Source: Streptomyces tuirus | GTDB taxonomy: Bacteria > Actinomycetota > Actinomycetes > Streptomycetales > Streptomycetaceae | Assembly (NCBI RefSeq): GCF_014701095.1 | Contig: NZ_AP023439.1 | Span: forward strand, 124,001-188,000 | DNA: 64,000 bases | Reading direction: 5' to 3' | Shown here: positions 1 through 9,222 of the stretch, one piece after another | Layout of the letters: each line of letters begins with the position of its first letter | Numbering within the stretch: the stretch's first letter is position 1 | Notes under the pieces: generated by a model | Told to the model about the DNA's origin: nothing | Databases searched by the model: none | Seen by the model: only the letters and a program-made list of their open reading frames with translations | Program-made: the position numbers and the translations under genes

Positions 1-1
1 C

Positions 2-376
2 GAGACGCTGGCGGAGTTGCTCGGGCCGTGGGCCATGTCGCCCTGGGTCACGGCCCGGGACGGCACGACCGGTCACGCGATGGCCGTACGGGCCTGTCAG
101 GCGGCCGGATTCCAGCCGCGCATCCGTCATCGGGTCAACGATTTCCGTACGGTCCTGGCACTGGCCGCCATCGGGCAAGGCGCCGGATTCGTACCGGAGA
201 TGGCCACCGCCCACGCGCCCGGGGACGTGGTCCTGACGCGGCTCCCCCTGTTCCGCCGTTCGAAGGTCGCCTTCCGAGCGGGCGGCGGCACTCACCCGGC
301 GATCGCGGCATTCGTGGCGGCGGCACGGACAGCGGTGGGCACCAGGGGCGAGACCACGAGCGGCCGCTCCCACTGA
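2..376 (+). CDS. LysR-family regulator, C-terminal fragment (5' end outside window)
   Basis: The reading frame is open from the left edge to a TGA at 374-376, so only the last ~124 residues are present. They resemble the second half of a LysR substrate-binding domain: an alternating hydrophobic segment, then 'FRTVLALAAIGQGAGFVPEMA', which matches the usual 'V.AG.GIALLP' stretch before the last strands. The DNA-binding HTH lies outside the window, so target and ligand cannot be inferred. The family call rests on this C-terminal pattern only. Confidence 0.6.
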   Translation, partial: ETLAELLGPWAMSPWVTARDGTTGHAMAVRACQAAGFQPRIRHRVNDFRTVLALAAIGQGAGFVPEMATAHAPGDVVLTRLPLFRRSKVAFRAGGGTHPAIAAFVAAARTAVGTRGETTSGRSH

Positions 377-437
377 TCGCACGGCGTGCTCCAAGAGATC
401 GGAGCCGCGCGCACTCCAGCGCCGCCCCGCGCCCCGT

Positions 438-1121
438 TCAGGCCTTCTCGCCCCGCACGTACGGGTCGAGGAGTTCACGGAACGCGGCGTCGCCGGGCGG
501 GTCGACCTCCTCGGTGTCCGCGCCGCCCTCGACGAACGGTGTGCAGGTGGCGGAGGTGCGTCCGGCCATGCGGTGGCTGCCGAGCAGGCGGCCGGTGCGG
601 GCCTCCAGGACCCGGACCATGTAGCGGCCCTCGTACTGGGAAATCTCCCGCCTCTCCTTCAGGGGCGAGTCGTACCGGCAGACCTTGAGGAGCTTGCCAC
701 GCCCCTCGTACCGGGCGCAGGCGACGAGTTGCACCTGCTCGGGCAGCGGCGAGAACGGGTCGGTGCGGTCGTAACCGCTGCGGCCCTCGAACTGACGCAG
801 CAGCCCGTTGACATGTACGACCACAGGGCGGGGGCCCGGCCCCGACACGGGTGCCGCCCGGGGAACCGGACGGCTTCCCTCCTCATGGCACAGGCCACCG
901 AAGGAGAAGAGGCCGAGGCGCGTCTCCGCCGGCCTTTCCGGCACCGTGGCCGTCTGAGTGACCGGCCGCCCGGAGTGCCCCGGAGCGACGGAGAAGGCCG
1001 GAGTCGCGGCGGATCCGCCCGAATCGCCGCCGTCGCCCGACGGCCGCCCCAGCAGCCCGACCAGGACCGCGACACCCGCAAAGACCACCACCCCGGCCCC
1101 GTAGCGCACCCGTCCAGCCAC
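438..1121 (-). CDS. Secreted or membrane-anchored protein of unknown function
   Basis: A 227-residue protein starting at GTG (1119-1121) with a G-rich ribosome site upstream. Residues ~8-25 form one hydrophobic segment that could be a signal anchor. A Gly/Ser/Ala/Pro linker follows, then a ~150-residue domain with scattered cysteines and basic and aromatic residues. I recognise no catalytic motif. It converges with the LysR fragment. The single N-terminal membrane segment followed by a polar domain suggests an extracytoplasmic location; function is unknown. Confidence 0.6.
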   Translation of the reverse strand: MAGRVRYGAGVVVFAGVAVLVGLLGRPSGDGGDSGGSAATPAFSVAPGHSGRPVTQTATVPERPAETRLGLFSFGGLCHEEGSRPVPRAAPVSGPGPRPVVVHVNGLLRQFEGRSGYDRTDPFSPLPEQVQLVACARYEGRGKLLKVCRYDSPLKERREISQYEGRYMVRVLEARTGRLLGSHRMAGRTSATCTPFVEGGADTEEVDPPGDAAFRELLDPYVRGEKA

Positions 1122-1285
1122 CCCGTCCGCCCCCTTCCGGCGTCACCGGCCACCGATCCGCTCCCCCGGCCGCCCCGTTCGACGGGAGGGGTGACACAAG
1201 TACCGTAGCCGCTCGTCGCGGACCGTATGCCGGACCGGCGGACGGCCGGCTGTTCGGACCGGAGACGGGCGCACCCGCCTCACGC

Positions 1286-2398
1286 TCACCCGGTCGGCCG
1301 CAGCGTCTCCCGTTCTGTCACGAGCTCGTCGAGGACCTCGGGGAGGGGGGCGACGCCGATGCCCGGTGCGTCCGGTACCGGGATCGTGCCGTCGGTCACC
1401 CGGAACGGCTCGGTCAGATCCTGCCGGTAGTAGCGGTCCGAGCCGGAGATGTCGGACGGCAGAGTGAAGTTGGGCAGGCCGGCCAGTGCCAGATTGGCCG
1501 CCCGTCCGATCCCGGTCTCCAGCATGCCGCCCGCCCAGACCGGCACCCCTGCCGCCGCACAGACGTCGTGCACCCGGCGGGCTTCCAGGTAGCCGCCCAC
1601 CCGGCCGGGCTTGATGTTGACGATGGCGCACGCGCCGATCCGGATCGCCTCGTGCGCCGCCTGCGCGGAGACGATCGACTCGTCCAGGCAGATCGGCGTG
1701 GTCAGCAACCGCGCCAGCTCGGCATGGCCGGCCACGTCCTCCTCCTCGAGCGGCTGCTCCAGCAGCAGCAGCCCGTACGGGTCGAGACCGGCCAGATGCC
1801 GGGCATCGGCGCGTGTGTAGGCCGAGTTCGCGTCTGCCTGGAGAAGGAGGTCGTCGCCGAAATGCTTGCGCACGGCGGCGACGGGTTCGATGTCCCAGCC
1901 GGGCTCGATCTTGAGCTTGATCCGGGCGTAACCGTCGGCCAGATAGCCGCCGACCGTGTTCAGCAACTGCGGCACCGACTCGTGGATGCCCACCGACACG
2001 CCCGAGACGATCCGGGACTGAGTGGCTCCGAGGTGCCGGCTCAGTGGAACCCCGGCCGTCTTCAGCTCGGCGTCCAGGACGGCAGCCTCCACCGCGGCCT
2101 TCGCCATGCGGTGACCGCGCACCGGAGCAAGCGCCGAAGCCACCGCCGCCGCTGTGACGTCGGCGGCGGCGAACAGCCGCGGCAGCAGGTGGTCGGCCAG
2201 GACGCGGTGGGCCGCGCCGGTGTACTCGCTGGAGTACAGGGGGTCCGTCATGGCCACGCACTCCGCCCACCCCTCGGCCTCCGGGGTGATCACCCGCACC
2301 AGCAACACGTCCCGCAGGGACTGGGTTCCGAACGAGGTGCGGAACGGGGAGACCAACGGCATGCCGACGCGCAGCAGCTCCACCGATTCGATTTTCAT
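1286..2398 (-). CDS. N-succinyl/N-acylamino-acid racemase (o-succinylbenzoate synthase family)
   Basis: A 370-residue enolase-superfamily enzyme. The KxK pair is K161/K163 ('RIKLKIEP'), the second-base lysine is K263 ('NIKPGR'), and the Mg2+ ligands are D189 ('ADANSAY'), E214 ('LEQPLE') and D239 ('CLDES'). These are the positions used in the Amycolatopsis N-acylamino-acid racemase. The family interconverts N-acyl-D and -L amino acids through an enolate and often also makes o-succinylbenzoate (MenC activity). No other men gene is nearby. The start overlaps the preceding GNAT gene by 4 bp (ATGA), and the D-aminoacylase and M20 peptidase are close, so the racemase role fits better than menaquinone synthesis. 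Substrate chain is inferred. Confidence 0.85.
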   Translation of the reverse strand: MKIESVELLRVGMPLVSPFRTSFGTQSLRDVLLVRVITPEAEGWAECVAMTDPLYSSEYTGAAHRVLADHLLPRLFAAADVTAAAVASALAPVRGHRMAKAAVEAAVLDAELKTAGVPLSRHLGATQSRIVSGVSVGIHESVPQLLNTVGGYLADGYARIKLKIEPGWDIEPVAAVRKHFGDDLLLQADANSAYTRADARHLAGLDPYGLLLLEQPLEEEDVAGHAELARLLTTPICLDESIVSAQAAHEAIRIGACAIVNIKPGRVGGYLEARRVHDVCAAAGVPVWAGGMLETGIGRAANLALAGLPNFTLPSDISGSDRYYRQDLTEPFRVTDGTIPVPDAPGIGVAPLPEVLDELVTERETLRPTG

Positions 2399-3267
2399 GC
2401 GTGCTCCTTGTGGGGTGTGGCCGCGGAGGGGTTGAGGACGTACCAGCCGTCACGGGTGACGCCGGTCCACCGGTATCCGGCGTCGAGCAGCGGACTCATC
2501 GCGTCGCGCAGCGCGGGCCGCCAGACGCTGAGGAGTCCGCGGTCGCGGTGCAGTGTTCCGGGGACGCGCAGCCGGACCTCCGTCTCGGTGGACGGCGCCG
2601 GGCCCCGGGGTGGCGCTGCCGCGGGCGGGTGCGGCAGGGGCGCGAGTCGGCGGGGCCGGCCGTCCTCGCCGATGTCCAGTACGTGCAGCCGCTCGTGCGG
2701 CATCCGTTCGGCGGTCCGGTCCGGGCCTGCCGCGAAGGCGCGGGGTGCGTCCCCGGCGGGCTTGGAGCCGGCGGTCAGGTCCCAGCGCACGAGCACCCGA
2801 TCGGTCGGGACGCCCGCGTTGTAGCCGTCGTCCATGGGCCCGTAGAAGTCCGGGTGGTAGGCCACGCCGACCGCTTGCAGACGGGCGATGTTGAAGGTGG
2901 CGTTGCGCCGGATCAGCGGGTCGAAGGTCCACGTCATGGTGGTGATGCCGCGCGTGAGGCACCAGTCGCGCTGGGCCAGTTTGATGGCTGTGCCCACTCC
3001 GGTCCTGCGTGCGCCGCTGTCGACGGCGACGATGTGCGAGTGCAGACCGCGGCGGGCCGGGTCGGCGCCGCACAGTCCCACGGCGCCCCCGACCAACTGC
3101 CCGGCCGCGTAGGCGCCGAGGACCATCCCTCCGGTGTGGCTGAGTGCGCGCAGCACGGGGAAGGGCACCTGCGGTTGACCGGCCCTCCACACGCGCATGA
3201 AGAGGGCGGTGAGGGCTTCGAGTCCGGTGCGGTCACTGATGCTCCGCACCCGTACGTCCGGGTCCAT
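2395..3267 (-). CDS. GNAT-family acyltransferase, probable amino-acid N-succinyl/acyltransferase
   Basis: About 290 residues from the ATG at 3265-3267 ('MDPDVRVRSISD'); an upstream in-frame extension to 3318 is less likely but the ribosome site is weak. The core has the GNAT pattern: 'GGMVLGAYAAGQLVGGAVGL', then 'HSHIVAVDSGARRTGVGTAIKLAQRDW' for acetyl/acyl-CoA pyrophosphate binding (R/Q-x-x-G-x-G/A-like), then 'TMTWTFDPLIRRNATFNIARLQAVG'. Coupling to the racemase gene by a 4-bp overlap suggests it makes the N-acyl amino acids the racemase uses. A comparable acyltransferase/racemase/deacylase route was described in Geobacillus. The acyl donor is not visible in sequence. Confidence 0.75.
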   Translation of the reverse strand: MDPDVRVRSISDRTGLEALTALFMRVWRAGQPQVPFPVLRALSHTGGMVLGAYAAGQLVGGAVGLCGADPARRGLHSHIVAVDSGARRTGVGTAIKLAQRDWCLTRGITTMTWTFDPLIRRNATFNIARLQAVGVAYHPDFYGPMDDGYNAGVPTDRVLVRWDLTAGSKPAGDAPRAFAAGPDRTAERMPHERLHVLDIGEDGRPRRLAPLPHPPAAAPPRGPAPSTETEVRLRVPGTLHRDRGLLSVWRPALRDAMSPLLDAGYRWTGVTRDGWYVLNPSAATPHKEHA

Positions 3268-3377
3268 GTCCCGCAGGCTGCCCGATCGCCGGTGTCCCCG
3301 CCTCGTCGTCCGCGTCAAGGCACACGGCCGGGACTTGTCGCGGACGACAGGACGCGAGGGGCGCCTACGATGCGTGT
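3268..3377. promoter_or_regulatory. Divergent promoter region of the acyltransferase-racemase operon and pucR-type gene
   Basis: A 110-bp region separates the two divergent starts at 3267 and 3378. It must hold both promoters unless one transcript starts inside a gene. I see no convincing palindrome. The close divergent layout suggests that the PucR-type regulator controls the acyltransferase-racemase operon and itself, which is inference from arrangement alone. Confidence 0.4.
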
Positions 3378-5084
3378 ATGGATCACGGGCTCACCGCACG
3401 GCGGCTGGTGGCGGAGATGGGACCCACGCTGCTGCGGGTGGCGGTCGACGGGCCCGGCGCGGACCGGCCCCTGACCGGTGTCGTCATTCACGACCCGGCC
3501 GCGGGGGCGGAGCTGGAACGCGGGTGTGTCGTCCTGGGCGTCGGGCTGTCACCCGCCGGCCTGCGACGTCCCGGCCGGCCCGGTGAGGCCACCGAAGCCG
3601 CGGAAGCCGGCGCCGGGTGGGACGGTCACCGCGCGGACGTTGCCACGCTGGTACGGGCCATGCAGGCGGCGGGTGCCGCGGTGCTCGCGTTGAAGGGCCC
3701 GGTGCCGGACGGGCTGATGGACAGTCGGGTCGCCGTGGTCGAGGTCAATCCGGACGCATCCTGGATGCACGTCGCCTCCATGATCCGGGAGCGGCTGCTG
3801 GATCACTCCCGAGACAGCCGTCGGTCGCCGGACGGCGTCGGCGGCGACCTGTTCACCATCGCCAACACCATCGCCGAGATGCTTCAGGCACCGGTCACCG
3901 TCGAGGACCGCTCCGCGGCCGTGCTCGCCTGGTCCACCGGGCAGCGCGGCGCCGACGAGGCGCGCGTGGAGTCGATTCTCGGCCGGGCCGTCCATCACCG
4001 CTGGCTGGACGAACTGCGCGCCCGCGGCGACTTCGCCCGCCTGCACGCCTCCAGCGGCCCGGTCCACATCGAACCCGTCGCGCCCGGCATGCTGGCGCGT
4101 GCCGCGATGGCGGTGCGGGCCGGTGCGGAAGTCGTCGGCTATGTATGGGCGGCCGTCCCGCGGCCCCTCACCGGCGATCTCGCCCGTCGGCTGGAGCAGA
4201 TCGCTCCCCTCGTCGCCCTGCACCTGGTCAATACCCGGGCCACCAGCAGCTGGGCGCGGCAGCAGCGCGCGGAGCTGGCGGCGGCCGTTCTGGCGGGGGG
4301 ATCGGCCGGAGCGGACGCGGCCAGGCAACTGCACCTGGACACGGGGCCGCTGTGCGTACTGGCCGCCGCGCCGCCCATGGCGGGTTCCGATGAGAGGAGC
4401 CCCGGAGCCGACGCGGCCGCGGCGGCGGAGCGGCGCCGTTTCGAGGACGTGCTCGCACTGCATCTGGCGGCCGTCCACCCGTCGGCCGTCACCGTGTGCG
4501 GCAACGACGCCGTGTACGCCCTGCTGGCCTGGCCCCGCTCAAGTCCGTCGCAGGCACTGGACGGCACCCGCGCGCTGGCCCGGGACTTCTTGTCCCGCTC
4601 CCCGTTGGCCGGCGGCCATGTCGTGGCCGTCGGCGGGCCGGCCGAGTCCGCGGCGCGTGTGACGCAGGCCCGGGCTCAGGCGGACGCGGCGCTGCGGGCC
4701 CTGCGGCATCCCGCCGCCGCCAGTGACTCCCGGGTGGCGACCCTCGAGGACCTGGCACTCACCGCCCTGCTGCTGGAACTGGCGGACGCCACCGAGGCCC
4801 TCGCTCTGCCCGACGCCACCGGTGCGCTGCGCCGGCTCGCCGAGCACGACGGGGAGCAGGGCGTACTGACGGAAACGCTCGCGGCCTATCTCGCCTCGGC
4901 CGGTGTCGCGGACGACGCGGCGGCCCGCTTGCGGATCCATGTCAACACGCTGCGTTACCGGCTGCGGCGCATCCGCGAGGTGGGTGGGCTGGACTTCGGC
5001 GATGCGGACGCCATGCTCCTCGCCCACCTCCAGCTCCGGCTGCGCGCCGTGCGGGCCGCCGCCCTTGACGCGGGCGACAAGTGA
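3378..5084 (+). CDS. PucR-family transcriptional regulator
   Basis: A 568-residue protein. The C-terminus carries the PucR-type helix-turn-helix: 'AAARLRIHVNTLRYRLRRI' near residues 520-545, preceded by a GGDEF-like/PucR linker domain. The N-terminal ~150 residues resemble the PucR sensory domain ('VDGPGADRPLTGVVIHDPA'). Members usually activate nitrogen-compound catabolism in response to a metabolite. It lies between the divergent racemase operon and the D-aminoacylase operon, so it is the likely local regulator of amino-acid or N-acyl amino-acid use. Confidence 0.85.
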   Translation: MDHGLTARRLVAEMGPTLLRVAVDGPGADRPLTGVVIHDPAAGAELERGCVVLGVGLSPAGLRRPGRPGEATEAAEAGAGWDGHRADVATLVRAMQAAGAAVLALKGPVPDGLMDSRVAVVEVNPDASWMHVASMIRERLLDHSRDSRRSPDGVGGDLFTIANTIAEMLQAPVTVEDRSAAVLAWSTGQRGADEARVESILGRAVHHRWLDELRARGDFARLHASSGPVHIEPVAPGMLARAAMAVRAGAEVVGYVWAAVPRPLTGDLARRLEQIAPLVALHLVNTRATSSWARQQRAELAAAVLAGGSAGADAARQLHLDTGPLCVLAAAPPMAGSDERSPGADAAAAAERRRFEDVLALHLAAVHPSAVTVCGNDAVYALLAWPRSSPSQALDGTRALARDFLSRSPLAGGHVVAVGGPAESAARVTQARAQADAALRALRHPAAASDSRVATLEDLALTALLLELADATEALALPDATGALRRLAEHDGEQGVLTETLAAYLASAGVADDAAARLRIHVNTLRYRLRRIREVGGLDFGDADAMLLAHLQLRLRAVRAAALDAGDK

Positions 5085-5142
5085 CCGCCGGGAACTTCGT
5101 CCTGGCCTACAAGGACACCGGCTACCGGGCGCCCGCAGACTG

Positions 5143-5199
5143 ACCGGCAGGGCACCGACGCCCCGGCGAGTCCGATCCGTGGGCCGGGTCCCTGCCGGT
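5143..5199 (+). terminator. Possible hairpin downstream of the pucR-type gene
   Basis: ACCGGCAGGG (5143-5152) and CCCTGCCGGT (5190-5199) form a perfect 10-bp inverted repeat with a 37-nt loop in the 218-bp gap before the deacylase gene. It has no U-run, so it could be a factor-dependent terminator, an operator or chance in GC-rich DNA. Confidence 0.25.
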
Positions 5200-5302
5200 G
5201 CCCGGCGTCCCCGCCCGCCGGTGACGGCCCGGACACCGGGCGGCCGGCCCGGACGGGGCCATTGCCAGTGCCACCGCCGGTCCTGCCAGGAGGAGCCCCG
5301 AC

Positions 5303-6895
5303 GTGCCACCCAACGAGATGCTGATCCGCGGCGGAACCGTGGCCGACGGCAGCGGGCGCGAGCCCGTGCGTGCGGATGTCCTGATCCGGGCGGGCCGGAT
5401 CGCCGCCGTCGAGGCCCCGGGGGCCGTCGCGGCCGGTGACATCCCCACGGTGGACGCCTCCGGCCTCGTGATCGCCCCCGGGTTCATCGACGTCCACTCC
5501 CACGCCGACAACGCGGCGCTGCTGCCCCAGGACGAGACCTCCAAGATCCTTCAGGGCGTCACGACCGAGGTCACCGGCAACTGCGGGTTCTCGCTCGCGC
5601 CGACCCGCGCGGACTCCGTGGCGGCGTTCGCCTCGTTCACCCAGCGGATCTTCCCGCCCATGGAGTTCGCGTGGTCCACGTGGGCCGAGTTCACCCGGAT
5701 CGCGGACGCGCACGGCCATGTGACCAACTGGGCCCCGCTGGTCGGGCACGGGACCCTGCGCATCGCCGTGCTCGGCATGGCCGACCGCACGCCGGACGCC
5801 GACGAACTGCGCCTGATGGGCCGCGAGCTCGACCTCGCGCTGGAGGGCGGCGCTTTCGGCATGTCCAGCGGACTCGTGTACCCGCCGGCGGTCTTCAGCG
5901 AGACCGACGAACTCGTCGCCCTGGCCCGGCACCTGGGCGCCGACGGCCTCTACACCACCCATATGCGCGGTGAGGGTGCCTCGTTGCTCACCTCGATCGA
6001 CGAAAGCGCCCGGATCGGCACCGAAGGCGGATGCCGGGTTCACATCTCCCACCTGAAGTCCAACGGCCGCAGCAACTGGGGCCGGATGCCGGCCGCGCTG
6101 GACCGCATCCACCAGCACGCGGAGTCCGGGCTGTCCCTCACAAAGGACATCTACCCCTACACGGCCGGCGCCACGATGCTCACCGCGCTGCTTCCGCCGC
6201 CCTTCCTCGCCGACGGCGACGAGGGTGTGCTGGCCCGGCTGGCATCGGCCGAACAGCGCCGCCGGCTGGCCGTGATGATGGAGTCCGGCCTGCCCGGCTG
6301 GGACAGCCACCTGCACGGCGCCGGCTGGGACGGCATCCTGGTCTCCACCACCGCCAGCCACCGCTACGAGGGCCACACCGTCGCAGAACTGGCCCGCGCG
6401 GCGGGCGAGTTGCCGCTCGACACCTTCATCCGCATCCTCCGCGAGGAGGAACTGCACGTCACCATGGTGCTGTTCTCCATGGACGAGCAGGACGTCCGCA
6501 CCGCCTTCGCCGATGCCGACACCATGGTCGGCTCCGACGGCCTGCCCCCCGGCAATGGCGGCAAGCCCCACCCCCGGCTGTTCGGCACCTTCCCCCGGGT
6601 GCTGGCGGAGTACGTGCGGCGGCACCACATTCTCCCGCTCGGCGAGGCCGTGCGCCGGATGACCTCACTGCCGGCCAAGGTCTTCCGCATCCCCGAGCGC
6701 GGCTCCGTCACCAAGGGCCTGATCGCCGACCTGGTGGCCTTCGATCCGCAGACGATCGACCACGAGTGCGACTACCGCGACCCGGTCCGCCCGCCGAGCG
6801 GCATCGCCTGGGTGATGCAGGAGGGCGCCATGGTGGTCGACGGCCGGACGTACACCGGCCCCCGCCGCGGCCGCCGTCTCACACCCGCGGCCTGA
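5303..6895 (+). CDS. N-acyl-D-amino-acid deacylase (D-aminoacylase), amidohydrolase superfamily
   Basis: A 530-residue enzyme with a GTG start 8-10 nt after AGGAGGAG. Zinc-site features follow D-aminoacylase: H65 and H67 in 'FIDVHSHADN', C94 in 'VTGNCGFS', later histidines ('TTHMRGEG', 'HISHLKS') and a late Asp in 'VGSDGLPPGNG'. The family hydrolyses N-acyl-D-amino acids to free D-amino acids plus fatty or short acid. It is the first gene of a compact rightward operon with a deacetylase-like gene, an MFS transporter and an M20 peptidase, consistent with catabolism of N-acyl D-residues. Confidence 0.9.
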   Translation: MPPNEMLIRGGTVADGSGREPVRADVLIRAGRIAAVEAPGAVAAGDIPTVDASGLVIAPGFIDVHSHADNAALLPQDETSKILQGVTTEVTGNCGFSLAPTRADSVAAFASFTQRIFPPMEFAWSTWAEFTRIADAHGHVTNWAPLVGHGTLRIAVLGMADRTPDADELRLMGRELDLALEGGAFGMSSGLVYPPAVFSETDELVALARHLGADGLYTTHMRGEGASLLTSIDESARIGTEGGCRVHISHLKSNGRSNWGRMPAALDRIHQHAESGLSLTKDIYPYTAGATMLTALLPPPFLADGDEGVLARLASAEQRRRLAVMMESGLPGWDSHLHGAGWDGILVSTTASHRYEGHTVAELARAAGELPLDTFIRILREEELHVTMVLFSMDEQDVRTAFADADTMVGSDGLPPGNGGKPHPRLFGTFPRVLAEYVRRHHILPLGEAVRRMTSLPAKVFRIPERGSVTKGLIADLVAFDPQTIDHECDYRDPVRPPSGIAWVMQEGAMVVDGRTYTGPRRGRRLTPAA

Positions 6896-6959
6896 CCCGG
6901 CCGCGATCCGCGATCCCCCCTCCCCCCGACTCAAGCACCGAACGTCCGGAAGGTACGCC

Positions 6960-7883
6960 ATGTCCGAACAGACTCCCCCGCCCTGGCAGTGGGACGAGCC
7001 GACCTGGCGCGGTCACGTCGACCGCGTCCGCGCCGGCCGCTCGCTGAGCCCGAGCACATGGCCGGGCGGCGCCCGGGTGGCCGTGGCACTGTCCTTCGAC
7101 TCCGACCACGAGACCATCCCGCTGCGCGATGCCGAGACCCTGCCGGGCAAGCTCGCCCAGGGCGAGTACGGCGCACGCGTCGGCGTCCCGCGCATCCTGC
7201 GGCTGCTCCAGCGGCACCGGGCGCCCGCCTCCTTCTTCATCCCCGCCGTCTCCGCGCTGCTGCACGAGGGCGAGGCCGCCTCCTACGTGGAGCAGGGCCA
7301 CGAGGTCGCCCTGCACGGCTGGATCCACGAGCGCAATACCCAGATCCCCGCCGAAGCCGAGCGGGACCTCGCCCTGCGCGCCGCCGACACCCTGGAGCGG
7401 CTCACCGGCACCCGGCCGGTGGGCATCCGTACGCCCTCCTGGGACTTCTCCCCGCACACCCTGGCCATCACCCGGGAGCTGGGACTGGTGTACGACTCGT
7501 CGCTGATGGCGGACGACGAGCCCTACGAACTGCTCTCCGACGGCGAGCCCACCGGCGTGGTCGAGATCCCGGTGGAGTGGATCCGCGACGACGCCCCGTA
7601 CTTCATGATGGAGCGCTTCGGCTCCCTGCGGCCGTACACGCCACCGCGCGGGGTGCTGTCCATCTGGAAGGACGAGTTCGACCAGGCGTACGCCGAAGGC
7701 GGCCTGTTCCAGCTCACCATGCATCCGCACATCATCGGCCACCGCTCGCGCATGGCGATCCTGTCCGAACTGCTGGAGCACATCTCCGCGCGCTCCGACG
7801 TCTGGTACGCCACCCACGCACAGATCGCCGAGTACGTCCTGAACCAGGCGGCCGGCACCGCACCACAGGAGAAGACCCCGTGA
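6960..7883 (+). CDS. Polysaccharide-deacetylase-fold amidohydrolase
   Basis: A 307-residue NodB-homology protein. Metal-site motifs are 'SFDSDHE' near residue 43 and 'GHEVALHGWIHERN' near residue 115; 'TMHPHIIGHRSRM' near residue 260 supplies the C-terminal His motif. It lacks a signal peptide, so it acts in the cytoplasm. That, its length and 'GIRTPSWDFSPHT' resemble the PuuE/peptidoglycan-deacetylase-like branch, which acts on small cyclic or linear amides rather than chitin. The stop overlaps the MFS start (GTGA), placing it in the D-aminoacylase operon. Substrate unknown. Confidence 0.75.
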   Translation: MSEQTPPPWQWDEPTWRGHVDRVRAGRSLSPSTWPGGARVAVALSFDSDHETIPLRDAETLPGKLAQGEYGARVGVPRILRLLQRHRAPASFFIPAVSALLHEGEAASYVEQGHEVALHGWIHERNTQIPAEAERDLALRAADTLERLTGTRPVGIRTPSWDFSPHTLAITRELGLVYDSSLMADDEPYELLSDGEPTGVVEIPVEWIRDDAPYFMMERFGSLRPYTPPRGVLSIWKDEFDQAYAEGGLFQLTMHPHIIGHRSRMAILSELLEHISARSDVWYATHAQIAEYVLNQAAGTAPQEKTP

Positions 7884-9193
7884 CCGTCACCGACAGCAGA
7901 CCCGGCGACCCGCCCCAGCAGGACGAACACAGGCTCAGCCGCTCGCAGCGCAAGGCGATCGTGGCCGGCGCCGTCGGCAACACCGTCGAGTGGGTCGACT
8001 GGGCCGTCTACGCGACGTTCGCGCCGATCTTCGCCGACCGGTTCTTCCCCCCGGGAAACGGGTCTGCGGCCCTGCTCGCCACCCTCGCCGTCTTCGCCGT
8101 CGGCTTCGTCATGCGCCCGATCGGCGGTGCCGTGCTCGGCGCGTACAGCGACCGCCACGGCCGTAAGAAGGGCATGACCCTCACCATCGCCCTGATGGCC
8201 GGGTCCTCCCTCGTGATCGCGGTCTGCCCGACCTATACGGCTGTCGGCGTCGCGGCCCCGGTCGTGCTGGTCCTCGCCCGACTGGTCCAGGGCTTCTCCG
8301 CGGGCGGCGAGTTCGGATCGTCCTCCGCCTTCCTGGTGGAGTCCGCCGCCAAGGGGCGGCGCGCGTTCGCCGGGTCCTGGCAGCAGGTCTCGGTGGGCGC
8401 GGGCGCGCTGATCGCCTCGTTCCTCGGCACCGTGCTGACCTCCACCCTCGACGACGGCGCCCTGCACAGCTGGGGCTGGCGTCTGGCGTTCGCCATCGGC
8501 GCCGCGCTCGGCCTCGTCGGGCTGTGGCTGCGCCACTCGGTGCCCGAGACCGAGTCGTTCATCCGGTCCGAGGCCCGGCAACGCCAGCGCAGGAACCCGG
8601 TGGTGGCCATGGTCCGCGACCACCCGGGCGCCGCTCTCCGGGTCGCCGGGATCACCATCGCCGGCACCCTCGTCTACTACGTGTGGGTCAGCTACCTGCC
8701 GTCCTACGCCCATGTGACGACCGGCATCCCGCTCAACCAGGCGCTGCTCGCCAACACCGTGGCGATGGCCGTCTTCATCGTCCTGCTGCCGTTCGGCGGG
8801 CTGCTGTCCGACCGGATCGGCCGCAAGCCGACCATGACCGCGTTCGCCGTCGGCATGCTCCTCTTCGCCTGGCCCGCCTTCCACTTCCTGGCCAACAGCT
8901 TCTGGGGGCTGCTCCTCATCGAGATCGTCGGCCTGGTGCTGATGATCGGCTACTCGGCCAACTGCGCGGTCGTCATGGCGGAGCAGTTCCCGCCGGAGGT
9001 CCGCACCACCGGCATCGGTCTGCCGTACGCCTTGTCCGTCGCCCTGTTCGGCGGCACGGCCCCGTACGTGACCACATGGATGAGCACGAACGGCCACAGA
9101 GACCTGGTCTGGGTCTATGTGGCGGCGGCCGCCCTCATCGGCGCGGCCGTCTACAGCACCATGCCGGAGACCAAGGACCGGCAGATCGCATGA
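7880..9193 (+). CDS. MFS transporter, metabolite:H+ symporter (MHS) type
   Basis: A 437-residue membrane protein with about 12 hydrophobic segments. It starts at GTG 7880, sharing GTGA with the preceding stop. The MFS signature appears as 'AYSDRHGRKKGM' after TM2 and is repeated as 'LLSDRIGRKPTM' in the second half; 'VGNTVEWVDWAVYATFA' at the N-terminus is typical of the MHS family (ProP/ShiA/KgtP relatives). These carry carboxylates, betaines or amino-acid derivatives with protons. Placement between deacylases and a peptidase suggests uptake of an N-acyl amino acid or its product. Confidence 0.85.
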   Translation: MTVTDSRPGDPPQQDEHRLSRSQRKAIVAGAVGNTVEWVDWAVYATFAPIFADRFFPPGNGSAALLATLAVFAVGFVMRPIGGAVLGAYSDRHGRKKGMTLTIALMAGSSLVIAVCPTYTAVGVAAPVVLVLARLVQGFSAGGEFGSSSAFLVESAAKGRRAFAGSWQQVSVGAGALIASFLGTVLTSTLDDGALHSWGWRLAFAIGAALGLVGLWLRHSVPETESFIRSEARQRQRRNPVVAMVRDHPGAALRVAGITIAGTLVYYVWVSYLPSYAHVTTGIPLNQALLANTVAMAVFIVLLPFGGLLSDRIGRKPTMTAFAVGMLLFAWPAFHFLANSFWGLLLIEIVGLVLMIGYSANCAVVMAEQFPPEVRTTGIGLPYALSVALFGGTAPYVTTWMSTNGHRDLVWVYVAAAALIGAAVYSTMPETKDRQIA

Positions 9194-9222
9194 CCCCTGG
9201 CCACGATCGGAGAGAGACACCC

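Noticed and set aside
1286..2398. Reading the enolase-family gene as menC for menaquinone synthesis
   Set aside because: No other men gene is nearby, and the N-acyl amino-acid context fits racemase better; it cannot be fully excluded.
6989..7879. N-terminal extension of the MFS transporter (about 297 codons)
   Set aside because: It is the +2 frame of the deacetylase-fold gene; transporter homology begins after GTG 7880.
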